From NCBI GenBank assembly GCA_963932465.1, contig OZ010799.1, positions 163,552,761 to 163,616,760 on the forward strand: a DNA stretch of 64,000 nucleotides, written 5' to 3'. The notes below the pieces were generated by a model that saw only the letters and a program-made list of their open reading frames with translations, ran no database searches and was not told the DNA's origin. A program made the translations under genes and the position numbers. Shown piece by piece: positions 21,044 through 33,800 of the stretch (position 1 is the first letter of the stretch; each line of letters begins with the position of its first letter). Origin of the DNA: Maratus speciosus. Its lineage: Eukaryota > Arthropoda > Arachnida > Araneae > Salticidae.

Positions 21044-23702
21044 AGCTCACAGACTATTCACACTAATTGTATATTATACTCTTATTTTAAAGAATAATGC
21101 CACTCAAAAAAATAAATGAAGGGGAATTAGCCCCCGTTTCCCCCTTTATACTTAGCCAGTGAACCTCCAAATCTAATCAGGGAAGCCAATTATCATAATA
21201 AACCGGTATACCAAATTTGGAGCAAATCGAATAATCTTGCAAAAAAAAAAACATTTATCTAAATTAAGGGGGTGGACTAGCCCCCCTTTATCCTTAACCA
21301 ATGAATCGCCAAAACGAATCAGGGAAGCTCCTTAACATAATAAACCGGTATACCAAATTCGGAGCAAATCGAATGATTCTGCATGAAAAACCCATTTTTC
21401 TGAATTACGGGGGGTGGACTAACCCCGTTTTCCCCCCTTTATCCTTAACCAATGAATCGCCAAAACGAATCAGGGAAGCTCCTTAACATAATAAACCGGT
21501 ATACCAACTTCGGAGCAAATCGAATCATTCTGCATGAAAAACCCATTTATCTAAATTAAGAGGCGCGGGCTAACCTCCCTTTTCCCCCTTTACCCTTAAC
21601 CAATGAACCCCCAAAACTAATCAGGGAAGTTCCTTAACATAATAAACCGGTATACCAAATTCGGAGCAAATCGAATCATTCTGCATGAAAAACACATTTA
21701 TCTGAATTAAGGGGGTGGACTAACCCTGTTTTCACCCCTTTATCCTTAACAAATGAACCCCCAAAACTAATCAGGGAAGTTCCTTAACATAATAAACCGG
21801 TATACCAAATTCGGAGCAAATCGAATCATTCTGCATGAAAAACCCATTTATCTGAATTAAGGGGGGGGGGGGGGGATAACCCCGTTTTCCCCCTTTATCC
21901 TTAACCAATGAACTCCCAAAACTAATCAGGGAAGTTCCTTAACATAATAAACCGGTATACCAAATTCGGAGCAAATTGAATGATTCTGCATGAAAAACCC
22001 ATTTATCTGAATTAAGGGGGTGGACTAACCCCCTTTTCCCCCTTTATCCTTAATCAATGAACCCCCAAAACTAATCAGGGATGTTCCTTAAAATAATAAA
22101 CCGGTATACCAAATTCGGAGCAAATCGAATGATTCTGCATGAAAAACACATTTTTCTGAATTAAGGGGGGTGGACTAACCCCGTTTTCCCCCCTTTATCC
22201 TTAACCAATGAACCCCCAAAACTAATCAGGGAAGTTCCTTAACATAATAAACCGGTATACCAAATTCTGAGCAAATCGAATCATTCTGCATGAAAAACAC
22301 ATTTATCTGAAGTAAGGGGGGGGGGGTGGGGGGTGGACTAACCCCGTTTTCCCCCCTTTATCCTTAACCAATGAACTACCAAAACTAATCAGGGAAGTTC
22401 CTTAACATAATAAACCGGTATACCAAATTCGGAGCAAATCGAATCTTTCTGCATGAAAAACACATTTATCTGAATTAAGGGGGGGGGGGGTTGGACTAAC
22501 CCCGTTTTTCCCCCTTTATCCTTAACCAATGAACTCCCAAAACTAATCAGGGAAGTTTCTTAACATAATAAACCGGTATACCAAATTCGGAGCAAATCGA
22601 ATGATTCTGCATGAAAAACCCATTTTTCTGAATTACGGGGGGTGGACTAACACCGTTTTCCCCCTTTATCCTTAACCAATGAACCCCCAAAACTAATCAG
22701 GGATGTACCTTAACATAATAAACCGGTATACCAAATTCGGAGCAAATCATCCTTAACCAATGAACCCCCAAAACTAATCAGTGAAGTTCCTTAACATAAT
22801 AAACCGGTATACCAAATTCGGAGCAAATTGAATGATTCTGCATGAAAAACCCATTTATCTGAATTAAGGGGGTGGACTAACCCCCCCTTTTCCCCCTTTA
22901 TCCTTAACCAATGAACCCCCAAAACTAATCAGGGATGTTCCTTAACATAATAAACCGGTATACCAAATTCGGAGCAAATCGAATGATTCTGCATGAAAAA
23001 CACATTTTTTTTAATTACGGGGGGTGGACTAACCCCATTTTCCCCCTTTATCCTTAACCAATGAACTCCCAAAACTAATCAGGGATGTTCCTTAACATAA
23101 TAAACCGGTATACCAAATTCGGAGCAAATCGAATGATTCTGCATGAAAAACCCATTTTTCTGAATTACGGGGGGTGGACTAACCCCGTTTTTCCCCCTTT
23201 ATTCTTGACCAATGAACTCCCAAAACTAATCAGGCATGTTCCTTAACATAATAAACCGGTATACCAAATTCGGAGCAAATCGAATGATTCTGCACGAAAA
23301 ACCCATTTTTCTGAATTACGGGGGGTGGACTAACCCCGTTTTCCCCCCTTTATCCTTAACCAATGAACTCCCAAAACTAATCAGGGATGTTCCTTAACAT
23401 AATAAACCGGTATACCAAATTCGGAGCAAATCGAATGATTCTGCATGAAAAACCCATTTTTCTGAATTACGGAGGGTGGACTAACCCCGTTTTACCACCT
23501 TTATCCTTAACCAATGAACTCCCAATACTAATCAGGGAAGCGCATTATCACAATGAACCTAGGAAAAAAATTTGAAGCAAATCGGATGTTTCTATCAAGA
23601 GTTATCGCGTTACGTACATACGTACGTACATACATACATACATACATACATACAGAACAGGCGGGCACATTAGCTCTCAGGCTTTGATAGCCTGTGAGCT
23701 AA
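21044..23702 (+). mobile_element. Hairpin-microsatellite-minisatellite element, reverse order
   Basis: From left to right: a terminal AGCTCACAG (21044-21052), a 152-bp minisatellite (21120-23590), a (CATA)n microsatellite (23613-23654) and a strong hairpin (23670-23702, arms TTAGCTCTCAGGCT and AGCCTGTGAGCTAA). The left AGCTCACAG is the exact complement of CTGTGAGCT in the hairpin arm. This is the design of the 13.8 and 17.1 kb elements, oriented the other way. Confidence 0.6.
21120..23590 (+). repeat. 152-bp minisatellite, 16-17 units
   Basis: The block AAACCGGTATACCAAATTCG recurs about every 152 bp (near 21205, 21345, 21497, 21648, 21799, 21953, 22102, 22255, 22415, 22573, 22725, 22803, 22955, 23107, 23258 and 23408). 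The unit near 22725-22803 has lost about half its length. Units share GGAGCAAATCGAAT, TTCTGCATGAAAAAC and a G-run/C-run pair (GGGGGGTGGACTAACCCC). G runs are expanded near 21861, 22315 and 22478. The open frames over it at 21301 and 23387 are repeat frames. Confidence 0.95.
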
Positions 23703-23755
23703 AAAGAGAAAGAAAAAACAGTGATTAAAATAAATAAATTCTTCGAAAGAGAGTA

Positions 23756-23782
23756 AAATAAATAAATAAATAAATAAATAAT
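23756..23782 (+). repeat. (AAAT)n microsatellite
   Basis: About six tetranucleotide copies just outside the minisatellite element. Confidence 0.85.
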
Positions 23783-24239
23783 AACTATATGTAGATTAAT
23801 CTTTAAAAACTATATTTATTTAAACAAATAATCAATTTTAAAGAAAGAAAAATAAATATTTATATGGATAAGTTAATCTTTTATAATATTAACCAGTTGA
23901 TTGCTATTTTTTTTTTTTTTTTACAAGGTGTATTATCTATTGTTGTTATATATGTATAGGTCTTTATAATTTTAACAACTTTTGTGAGTTATGACGAATT
24001 GATTAAAGTGTGTATTTTAACCATGAGCTTTCAAGAGTTTCACGAGATTTCAAGTAGTTCGAAATTAATAGAAATTTTTCTTATAGATAGAAAATATCTG
24101 TTTTACTCACATGAAGATGATTTAAATCCCAAAGTTACATGCATTATGATCAAACAACTTATAAAATAAATCGTTTTCCAAAAATCGTTAAACCTTTGGT
24201 TCAACATTACTCAGTGATAGTCCTCTGATTTTACATTGC

Positions 24240-24720
24240 ATTTTTATGTATGTTTTATTACTATAGCTTTCCGATAACGAAGAAGTAAATGATATCAAAT
24301 AATGTTTATGTTAGTTAAACGTTATTCATGCCTTTTGTTCTTCCACATTGTTAATGAAACATACATTCCAAATATGTATCTTAGAAAGATAAGACAAATC
24401 AATAGAACGACAAAATTTTGTGTTATAAAAATCATTGGCATACTTGCCGTATGCAAACATTACGAAGTGTTTGGTTTTAGGAATCTGGCAAACCATCGTG
24501 TTATTAAATCATGGCTCACACATGGATATTCACGGGAATATACATTTTTCTTGAGGTTGTATCAGGATATTTTAATTTATATAAAGAAAAAAACATCCAC
24601 ACGATTGTTTCGTCGATATTTTTCTTTATCATTAATTTTATTTGTACAAGTTCATAAAAGTTATTGTTTATCTGTACAATTTATCAAGCGTTTTTGACGT
24701 TTACATCTTATTTATTATAT
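24240..24720 (+). repeat. Dispersed repeat copy with longest open frame (131 aa)
   Basis: The plus-strand frame 24302-24697 is open for 131 codons and contains AVCKHYEVFGFRNLANHRV, aligning by eye with frames at 19729 (MCKYYEVYYFKNLTRCRF) and about 44715 (SVYKYEKLYGFRNLTSYRF). No domain, signal peptide or transmembrane pattern is convincing; the protein is rich in aromatic and basic residues. It may be a degraded multicopy gene or the coding part of an unrecognised mobile element. I do not assign a function. Confidence 0.4.
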
Positions 24721-25129
24721 TTTATCTGCAATTGTCCTACATATGTTAATGAATAATTCAAATTTACTGACATAAACATGTCATAAATGCAAAAGATTAT
24801 ATGCAGCAATATTTGACAAGAGACAAAGTTTTTGTTTGTTTTCTTTTATCATAAAGCATGCTATATTAACAGAATTTTAAATAGCACTTATTTGCAAAAA
24901 ATGGATTAGAATTCTTTTTTCTTTTATCAAGTTTTCTACGTCTATTTTTTTTTTTATGTTGAGGAAGACGTAAGTGATATAGCGTAAATTTCAATTTAGT
25001 TTTACGCTCTTCTTCTTTTTTCACCTTCCTAATTGTTAATTTTGTGCTAATCCCATAAATCAATATTCCTCGAAACGTGAAACAAAGTGCACGCTTGATA
25101 CCACGAAACTTTGAAAAGATTATCCCATG

Positions 25130-25364
25130 CATACTTGCCAACCCTCTCCTTAACTTCCGTAAAAATGTGAGTTAATTTAAATAAGGTTAAGCATGTTTCG
25201 AAACAGAATTTTTTTAAAGAAATTATATCAAAGACGTTCCACGTGGAAACGGAAAATTAAATAGCTGATGATACATCTAAATTATTTTCCTGTTAGAAAC
25301 CAATTTAATCTGGTTTAAATTAACTCACATTTTACGGAAGTTAAGTCGAAAGTTGGCAAGTATG
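25130..25364. mobile_element. 235-bp fold-back MITE (TTGCCAAC ends)
   Basis: CATACTTGCCAAC at the left and its complement at the right are followed by inverted blocks TTAACTTCCGTAAAA and ATGTGAGTTAATTTAAA. Similar but not identical ends occur in the MITE at 27911-28071, suggesting two related families. Confidence 0.75.
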
Positions 25365-25379
25365 TCCGATGTAAATATT

Positions 25380-26110
25380 AGATGGTTTATGTCGTTAGAA
25401 TTTTATGTAATATCGATTTTTTAAATGATAGTATCTTTATGTGTAAATTAAGTTATACAGATAACATTGGCTTTTTTTCAAATCTATACAAAAGAAATGT
25501 CAATTTCTTGGTGAAAACTTTTCCTTTTTTTTCCTTGCTTTTCTTTCTTAAAAAACTTATCCTATGGAATGTACGCGACACTTTGCGAAACCAAACGGGA
25601 AACAAAATACAATCTTAGTGTCACCAAATATTGAAATATTTATTATGGGCAATAAATTTTGCCGTTAGAATTTTTATAGACTATCAATTTTTTAAACGAC
25701 ATTGCCATTACATGTATAATAATTTTCTCATAATTAATATATTATTGTTTCATGGCTTCAATAAGGACATTTCATTTGATTGATGAAAACTTTTAATTTA
25801 TTCATAATGATTGAATGTTAATTATGCGAAATAATTCTTTTTTTTCAGATTATTTCAATCCTGTAACGATGTGGATATTTAAAAAAAATATTATAAACAT
25901 TATGAAAGACATTTTCTTTCTTTTTACATGAAAAGTGAATTATTGTTATAAACCATTTAAATATACTTGTAATATCCATTTTTATCATCTTTATTTCATT
26001 TTGTGCATCTATCATTCCAGCTGTATAGAATTAGTAATTATAGCTTCGCTTCTTAATGTTGGTATATTCAATGAAATACATATTAATTTTAAATACTTTA
26101 TTTCAAAGCA
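25380..26110 (+). repeat. Weak, decayed copies of the NLTSYRFIKS-family repeat
   Basis: Short blocks such as CCGTTAGAATTTTTATAGAC, ACATGTATAATAATTTTCT and TTCATTTTGTGCATCTATCATTC (cut here across positions 25663-26010) echo the repeat at 10.9 and 18.9 kb. Open frames at 25382 and 25935 are AT-rich and have no recognisable domain. Confidence 0.3.
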
Positions 26111-27910
26111 TTTCCCCGCCTAATGTCTTCAATTGCAATTTTCTACTATCGTAAAAGTATTTTCTAAAGGCAGAAGTTAAAAATATTTTAAGGATAGAAG
26201 ACAAGAGGATGAAATTATTTAAGTAGCTCCTTGATCTCGTACTTTCTATTGATAAAATCTTTAAACATTTAAAATGCCACATTGTTTTATTTCATACTCA
26301 TGCATTGTAAAAAATATTTAAAGATAATTCGATATGCTAATAGCATAATACGGGTGATTTTTATGAAACATGACTATTCGTTGGCAATTTTCTTTATGTA
26401 ATATGACGAATGAAACTTCTTATATATCTATAAATATATTTATATCAGAAGAAAATATTCTGTAAAATATTATATTTATTTACAGAAAACATGAAACTCT
26501 CATATTCAAAATTTGACAAAACATCTTCCTGCCATAGCACAAGCCAGATTTAGCGCCGTAACAATTTTTAATATAACACGCAACTATATATATATTTTCT
26601 TTAAAATAGAGTTTGTCAAAAGTAAATTATTTTATTTTATACTACACTAGCAGCGTAACGCCCGCTACGCTGGTCAATTTTTCTAAAGAACCTTGAATCA
26701 AACGAAATGTATTTGTGAATTTGATCGTGCATTTTAAAGCAATATGGACATTTACCTGGAATGCCCAATCTAATTGGTGAAAACAATATGAACGTTATTA
26801 CGCTATTATATCTTTTGAGCCATACAAAATTTAGGCTTTTAAGGGCCAACTTCTTTCGTTGATCATTTAGTGTAGGATTCGGTAAAGAACGATAGAACAA
26901 TATGTAATATACTAAAACATTCACTGAAAAATTAACTAACCGAGCAAGTTCCACCGAAATCCACTTAGCAGGATCTTTCAAACTGGAAAATGTACCGAAA
27001 CATTTCATAAAAATAATCTAATTAACAGTTTAAATCCCGTGAAAATTCATTCAGCGGAACCTTAAAAAAAGCCAATCTTTTGAAATTGGGTTCATCTGAT
27101 TTAGATCTTTACCCATAATTATTTAATTAAGCAACGTAGAACATTATGTTTTATACTAACATCTTTTCTGTAAATTATCTAGCTAACAATGTAAGCCCCA
27201 TCAAAATCAATTCAGTAGAAGTAAATTTAAAAGCGGCCGGAATGATATTTCTCTTTGCATTTTATGTACATTGAGATAGTTAAATATAGCTATCATAATC
27301 ACGTTAACCTGATTATCTCAGGGATGTAGGGGTAGGTATACGTCGCATCATTTCTGGATTTTTAAAGAAACTCTGCACAACTTCCATAACTATAGCATTC
27401 TAGTATACATCCTTTGTGTGTAGCGTATTATCCTCCAATTTTCTTTACTATACCACAGAGAATTTTTCCGCATAGCTTCGTAACTAAACAATTTTGAAAG
27501 ATACGATAAATATTGAAAAAATCCATGAAATGTTATCTAACTAACTGTGCAACTGTCATTAAAATCCATTCAGTAAAACTTGAAATCTTTCCTAATCGAG
27601 TTCACCTAATTATAGAACTCTCGTAACTATTACTAAGCAACTTGGAACGATGGTTTTTTAGATTAAACTATTTATGAACCAAATTTACTATCTAATAGCG
27701 TAAGTTCTGCATTTATGTTCAGTAGAATCTGAGTTATAATCAATAGGAACGAAATAGGATACGCTGGTCGGTTTCTCCAAGCGAAACTTTAATCAAACGA
27801 AATATATCGGTGTATTTGATCTTGTGTTTTATAGCAATAAGTACATTTATCTCTAATGATCATCCGCGATGCTGAAAACAATATGAACGCCATTACGGTT
27901 TTATATCTTT

Positions 27911-28071
27911 CATAGCTGCCAACTTGTACGGATTTTTGCTACCACTAAAATTTAACAGAAATCTCTGCCTTATTAAATTATCAACATTTACTGCAATTCG
28001 GCGATTGAATTAGGCAAAATTTTCTATTAAATTTTAGTGGTAGCTAAAATCCGTACAAGTTGGCAGCTATG
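27911..28071. mobile_element. 161-bp MITE present only in copy 1
   Basis: The ends CATAGCTGCCAACTTGTACG and its complement extend inward to an inverted GCTACCACTAAAATTTAA. In copy 2 the corresponding site (about 39080) reads straight through TATATCTTCTAATA, so the insertion post-dates the duplication or was lost. The flank repeats ATCTT, suggesting a short target duplication with one extra T. Confidence 0.8.
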
Positions 28072-29395
28072 ATCTTCTAATGTCACAGACAAAATTGGGA
28101 CTGTTATGAAGCAAATATTTTAGTTGATTATTTATAATTCAATATAAAAAAGAACGGAATAAAAATATGTAGCATATTAAAATCATCCCTGAAAATTAAA
28201 AAATGCAAATCTCATCAAAATCAATTCAGAAAAACCTTCTAATAAGACTCATTTTTCATAATCGGGTTCACCAGATAATACAACATTCAGTTATAATTCT
28301 ATAGCAAAGCAAGGTAGAAACATTTGTTTTATATACTAAAATCTTTCCTGAAATAATATCTAACAACACTGCTAATTAACTCAGTAGAACCTTTTAAAAA
28401 TGCTAATATTTCAAAATAGGGTTAACTGATTAAAGAACTTTCGCACATAATTCTATAACTGAGCAACGTAGAATAATATGTGTTATATATGAAACACTTT
28501 CTTGAAAATTTATCTAACAATGCAAATCTTCTCAAAATTCATTGAAAAGAACTCAAGTTATAAGCGGTGGGACCGAAATTGCCCGTTTTATTTTACATTT
28601 GAAGTTGATAGTTAAATATATCTTTCATAATCAAGTTAACGTGATTGTAGAATTTTTAGGAATGTAGCATAGACTATACGACGTAGACCTTCTGGTGGTT
28701 TTTAGAAACTCTGCACTCCATAGCTATAACATATATATACTCTCTATTATATACCCTCTGCCTGTAGATTTTATCCTACTTTTTTTCAACTACACCACTC
28801 AGAACTTTCCTCATACTTCCATAACTAAAAATGTAGAATGAAATTTCAAATATTGCAACAATCCCTAGTATTACCTAACTGTGCAACTCCAATCAAAATA
28901 CGTTCAGTAGAACTTTAAATAAAAGGTAATCTTTCACATTCGGGTTCACCTAGTTTTGGAACTTTCTCTTGTAATCTAATTTTCTGCAATTTGATTTGTT
29001 GCCAAGTTTGTGCTTCAGAAAAACAATAAGGCAGAAGAAAACTTCACTACAGAGAAGTACCATGCATGCAAGAAGTACCAACCATCCACAAAAAAATAAT
29101 CTAACTAACAGTGTAAGTCTCATCAAAATACATCCAGCAAAACTCAAATTATAAATGGGTGGAAGGAAAAGCAAATTTGCATTTTATATAATTACAGTAG
29201 ATGTATCTTTCATAATTGCGTTCACCTTTCTGTATAGCTTTTCCAATAGCTCTATAACTAAAACTAAGCAACGCAGAACACTGTGTGTATACATAAAAAC
29301 CGTTCCAAAAACATTACCTAACTAATAGTCGCATATCCTATCAAAATATTATAAAGAATAGGAATAAAATGCAAATTTCCGTTTTAAATATGTAG

Positions 29396-30051
29396 TGGAT
29401 GATGATAATACGATTTTCTGTAATAGAATTCATCCTGAAGTTTTCGCTTCATACATAAACGATGCTTTCAACATTGTAATTAATACACCGATTGAAGAAG
29501 TATCCGATTACGGAAGAGTAACCAGAAATTCCATGAACAACTACCCAAAGAAAGGTGAATATATGGCTTTTGTGATACTTTTAAGTTAGCCGGGCGCAAG
29601 TAATAAATCAACAAAGGTTGTTTCCATATCTTATTCTTAATTTATTATTTTCATTCAAAAGAAAAATATTTCACTCATTTCATTTATAATACATGCTTTA
29701 CACTAATGTCATTGAAAAAGATGAAAAGTAAAACAATAGGAACTAATGCCATAACTTAAAACAGAGGATTGTTTTTAATTTACATACGCGAAATGTAACT
29801 ACTGCTATTGGCAATTTTAAAAATGCTAATGGCGATATTTACATACGGATACGGCTGACATAAAAGTACCCATTTTTTCTTCTTATCCAGGAGCAAGTGA
29901 TAAATCGCGATGTATTATTTCAATTCCAATTTTTTCCATTAAAAAAAGTAATACTTACGCATTATTCGACCATGAGATAGATCGCCAAAAATGGTTGACA
30001 ATTGCCAAACTTGTTTATCGTTTGCCAGTTACGTTCAAAAAAGTAATTTAA
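29396..30051 (+). pseudogene. Two-exon open frame in tandem unit copy 1
   Basis: Exon A (29396-29554) follows a TAG acceptor-like site and ends AAAG|GTGAAT. Exon B (29891-30051) follows TTTTTTCTTCTTATCCAG, a good polypyrimidine tract and AG. The 336-bp intron splits a glycine codon, and the frame continues open to TAA at 30049. Exon A encodes an acidic start then RIHPEVFASYINDAFNIVIN; exon B encodes SDKSRCIISIPIFSIKK and a DRQKWLTIAKLVYRLP stretch. No family is recognised, and no start codon is fixed because upstream exons may exist. Copy 2 keeps the same frame and splice sites. It could be a host gene fragment captured by a mobile element, or the element's own gene. Confidence 0.45.
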
Positions 30052-30177
30052 CATTCTTAAATACATAACCTTGTTAAAAATGGCAAATTGTTTTAAGTAA
30101 ATAAATAAACATAAAACTACATACTATAAACTATAATAAATAAAAATTTTAATAATAAAATTAATTTAAAACTATAC

Positions 30178-30490
30178 TGTGTCGATGTGGGTTTGATAAA
30201 CTCTTTCGACACTTAAACAAACACATTTTAATATAAATTACACACAAAATATATACAAAGTCGCGAAAAGCGCAAAAATTAACTTTGGAACATACATATT
30301 TCCATACAAACATCTCTAGGGGAGAGACATTTCGTATAGTCGCCGAAACTCTTCTAAAACCCGCGCAATCATGATTACATACATTCACTTCACTTCATGT
30401 TTGGCGAAATATCTCAGGATATTTTGCCGACAGTGGCAACAGCGCCATCTATATGCTATAAAAATAAGGGAAGGCAGTCATTTTGTTACA
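30178..30490 (-). repeat. 3' LTR of the gypsy element
   Basis: It is 313 bp with TG..CA-type ends (TGT..ACA). Beside it lie the ATAC duplication (left) and the PPT (right). The small open frames on either strand (30161-30388, 30397-30621) arise from LTR sequence or its junction and recur at 36495-36752. Confidence 0.95.
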
Positions 30491-30505
30491 ACCTCCCCCT
30501 CTGGT
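30491..30505 (-). other. Polypurine tract
   Basis: The minus strand reads CCAGAGGGGGAGGT directly before the 3' LTR, the expected site for plus-strand DNA priming. Confidence 0.85.
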
Positions 30506-30881
30506 TCCGCGGACGTCTCGGTGAGGAACCAGTAACTTTTTTAGGTGGTCTGCCGCGTTTCCTAATAGGTGCAACAGGCACAATGTCAGAGTCATTACAC
30601 AGTTTCAAAGCTGAAGTATGACATGTAGCAAGAGGTTCATTTGGATTGTCCATGCTTGCTATAACAAATGTGGTGGGCGATTTTTGAGTTAAAATAACCC
30701 CACTAAAAATAATCTTAAGATTATCTGAAAAAATCTCTAGTTTCTCCAGAAATTCTACAGAAATCTGAAGAAATTTTGTAGGTTTAGCTTCACCTTCAAA
30801 ATATCTGCAGAATATCTGCAGATATTCCTAGAAATATCTGCAGAAAGGGGCCAATTACCTACAGATTTTTGGGCCAATTAC
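30506..30881 (-). other. Region between pol and 3' LTR, with short duplications
   Basis: There is no frame resembling Env. From 30775 to 30905 there are repeated ATATCTGCAGA and CCAATTACCTACAGATTTT segments, the latter twice in tandem (about 30850-30892). The tract abuts the end of the integrase frame and may mark a rearrangement. Confidence 0.5.
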
Positions 30882-33800
30882 CTACAGATTTTCTGCAGAT
30901 ATTTTTATCGGGGGAATGTATGGTCCGTCACGTTTAGGCATGAACTTTGCAGTTTTATTGCTAGAGGCTTTACTTACTGGATGTAAGTCAACCCAAACCT
31001 TGTCTCCTGGAGCAAAACAATGTCCTGATTTTCTTTTACGGTCAGCGTATTTCTTTCTTTGATCTTGCTTGGCTTCAACTTTGTCCTTAATGTCTTTGGT
31101 GAAGTTTGCAAATTTCTTGAGGTATGGTGTAATTTCAGGTACAAAGTTGTCATTGTGAATTACAGCACGAATGTCGTGTTGAACATCGTCTGTCGTTCTT
31201 AATTCTCTCCCAAATTGTAAAAATGCTGCTGTTTCTCCAGTGGTGTCACACTTAGCAGTATTCATTGCAAAACGTATTGTTGGAAGTTTCTCTTCCCATG
31301 AACAGTGGTCATTCTCTACTAATATAGCCAATCTCGGCTTGAGATCTCTATACCTAAAAGAAAACAAAGTTGTTGCATTACACTACTAACAAATTGTGGT
31401 CCGTTATCACATATTATACGTCTGGGTAGACCATATCTAAGGATAACTTCTTCGAGCAACGTAGTTGCACACTGTGCTGCAGTAGCTTCTGTAAGGGCAA
31501 ATAGTTCAACCCATCTTGTTGCACAGTCTTCTACTATGAATATTCATCTTTTACCATTCTTACTTTTTGGTAAAGGGCCAAAAAGATCAATTGATAGAAC
31601 TTCAAATCGTTGTGAATACACTGGTGTTTGTAACAAACCGGATGGTTTTTGATTAGAAGGTTTATACCTATTACATTCAGCACAATGTTTGACGTAATCT
31701 GCAATGTATGAACGCATTCCAGTCCAATAATATCTTTTGGATATTCTATTAAATGTACCTTCAGCACCGTAGTGACCAGCCGTAGGTGAGTCATGGTGTT
31801 CTTTTAAAATTTTCTCCCTTTCATGTGAGGGGACTACTAGTTGTGCTTCTTCAGATTCCGAAGTTGGGGAATACCTGTATAAAACTCCTTGGTTCATAAT
31901 ATAACCACGTTCAGTCCAGTTAGTGTAGTCTAGAGTTTTTTCTTCATCTTCGAAACTTTTAATAATTTTCTTTAATTCTTCATCTTTCATCTGTTCAGCA
32001 CGTAGATTACTAGGCATTTTAGCAGGGATATCAATCATTATGGTGCAAATATCACAATCTTCTTTACTGATATGGTCACATGCAGGACGAGAAAGCATGT
32101 CAGCTATGACGTTTGCTTTACCTGGAATGTATTCTATTTTCACATTAAATTCTTGCAACTGTAAAGCCCATCTGGCAAGTCTTCCAGAAGGGGACTTTAA
32201 GCTCATGAGCCATCGGAGAGGCTGGTGGTCGGATGCCACAGTAACTTCTGTTCCATCGATGTATCCTCTGAATTTATTAAGAGCCCAGACAACAGCAAGA
32301 GCTTCCCGTTCCGTGGTGTGATAGTTGCGTTCTGCAGGAGTCAGTAATCTACTGGCGTACTCAATCGGATGCTCTTCCGCACCTTTACCCTGGAGAAGTA
32401 CTGCTCCAAGAGCATAATTGCTTGCATCGGTTCGAATGATGAAGGGTTTTGTTTCATCAGCCTGTTTCAATATTGGTGATGAATCCAGGCATTGCTTCAA
32501 GGCTTGAAATGCATTTTCTTCATTGGCACCCCAATGCCATTGCACATTCTTCTTAGTGAGGTTACTAAGCGGTCTGGATATTTCTGCAAAATCTTGTATA
32601 AAACGGCGATACCATGAACATGTCTGCAGAAACGATTGCAGTTGTTTTATATTCTTGGGAGGCGGGATCCTCACAATAGCATCAATTTTCCCAGGATCAA
32701 CTTCTAGGCCATTTGGAGTTATCCAGTGTCCTAAGTACTTTACTCTGGAACATGCAAAGTTGCATTTTTCTCGATTTGCAGAAAGTTTCCATTTGTCTAA
32801 TCTTTGAAAAACAGCTTCAAGATCAGATAGATGTTGTTCAAAACTTGATGATAAAATAATGAGGTCATCAAGGTAAGAGAGAATATTTACATCTGAAAGT
32901 CCGTTGCGAAAGTTATTCATCGTCCTCTGAAACGTTGCAGAAGCGTTACGGAGTCCAAAAGGCATTCTTCGAAAGCGGTATGTTCCAAGAGGACATACAA
33001 AAGCAGTTTTATCACGATCAGGCCCATAGACACTCACCTGATGATAGCCTGCATTCAGATCCAGAGTGGTCATGAACTGGGCAGTCTTTGCCTGATGTAG
33101 AAGATCGTCCATACGAGGGAGTGGATAGGTATCCGGTATAGTCACCTCATTGAGCTTCCTGTAGTCTACACATAGACGTACACTACCATTTGGCTTAGGA
33201 ATGAGCACGATTGGTGCAGAATATGGAGATTCGCATTGCTCAATAATTCCTTTGGCAAGAAGATCATCAATTTCTGTTTTCAACAACTCTTTCTTTGCCG
33301 GTGATAATCTGTAAGGTGGTAATGATATAGGACGATGTTCTCTAGTGTTTATGTGATGTTCGACGACGGGTGTTGCTTCTCCCCCTGGTTGAAAGGTATT
33401 GGAAAATTTTTCAAGCAAGTCACTAAGTCTCTTTCGTTGTATTGCAGATAGGTTTTGACCTTCATTTTCTCTTGACATAACTGTGTTAACTTTGACATTT
33501 GGTGTTGAGATTTCAGGTGTCGTTTTGAAAGGATCATCAACAAAAGGAAATTTATATCTTGGATTGTTCTGGAAATACCAACTTTGGCTTCGGATATCCA
33601 ACACAATTCCCATTTTATTCAAAAAATCTATGCCTAACAATGTTCTATTTCCGGTGGCTCCGGGTAACGCAAAAATCGTTGTATTAGTTCTGCGACCTTC
33701 TATTTCAACAGTGATTGTTGCTTGAAGAACGTTAGTTTCTTTTCGTATGCCATCAGCGAGCGTTATGTTTACACTGGTCTCTTCGAACGAAGTTCCTTGG

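Noticed and set aside
21120..23590. CRISPR-like array
   Set aside because: Whole 152-bp units repeat with no variable spacers, and the DNA is eukaryotic.
24866..25141. Lysine-rich minus-strand frame of 91 aa
   Set aside because: Low complexity, no domain, and its 5' part runs into the fold-back MITE at 25130.
26637..27008. Minus-strand frame of 123 aa, with a 65-aa relative at 37670-37867
   Set aside because: It lies in the minisatellite of the tandem unit; the copy 2 counterpart is broken and there is no domain.
30506..30881. Possible env gene downstream of pol
   Set aside because: No frame of useful length, no signal peptide or membrane segment; only short duplications.
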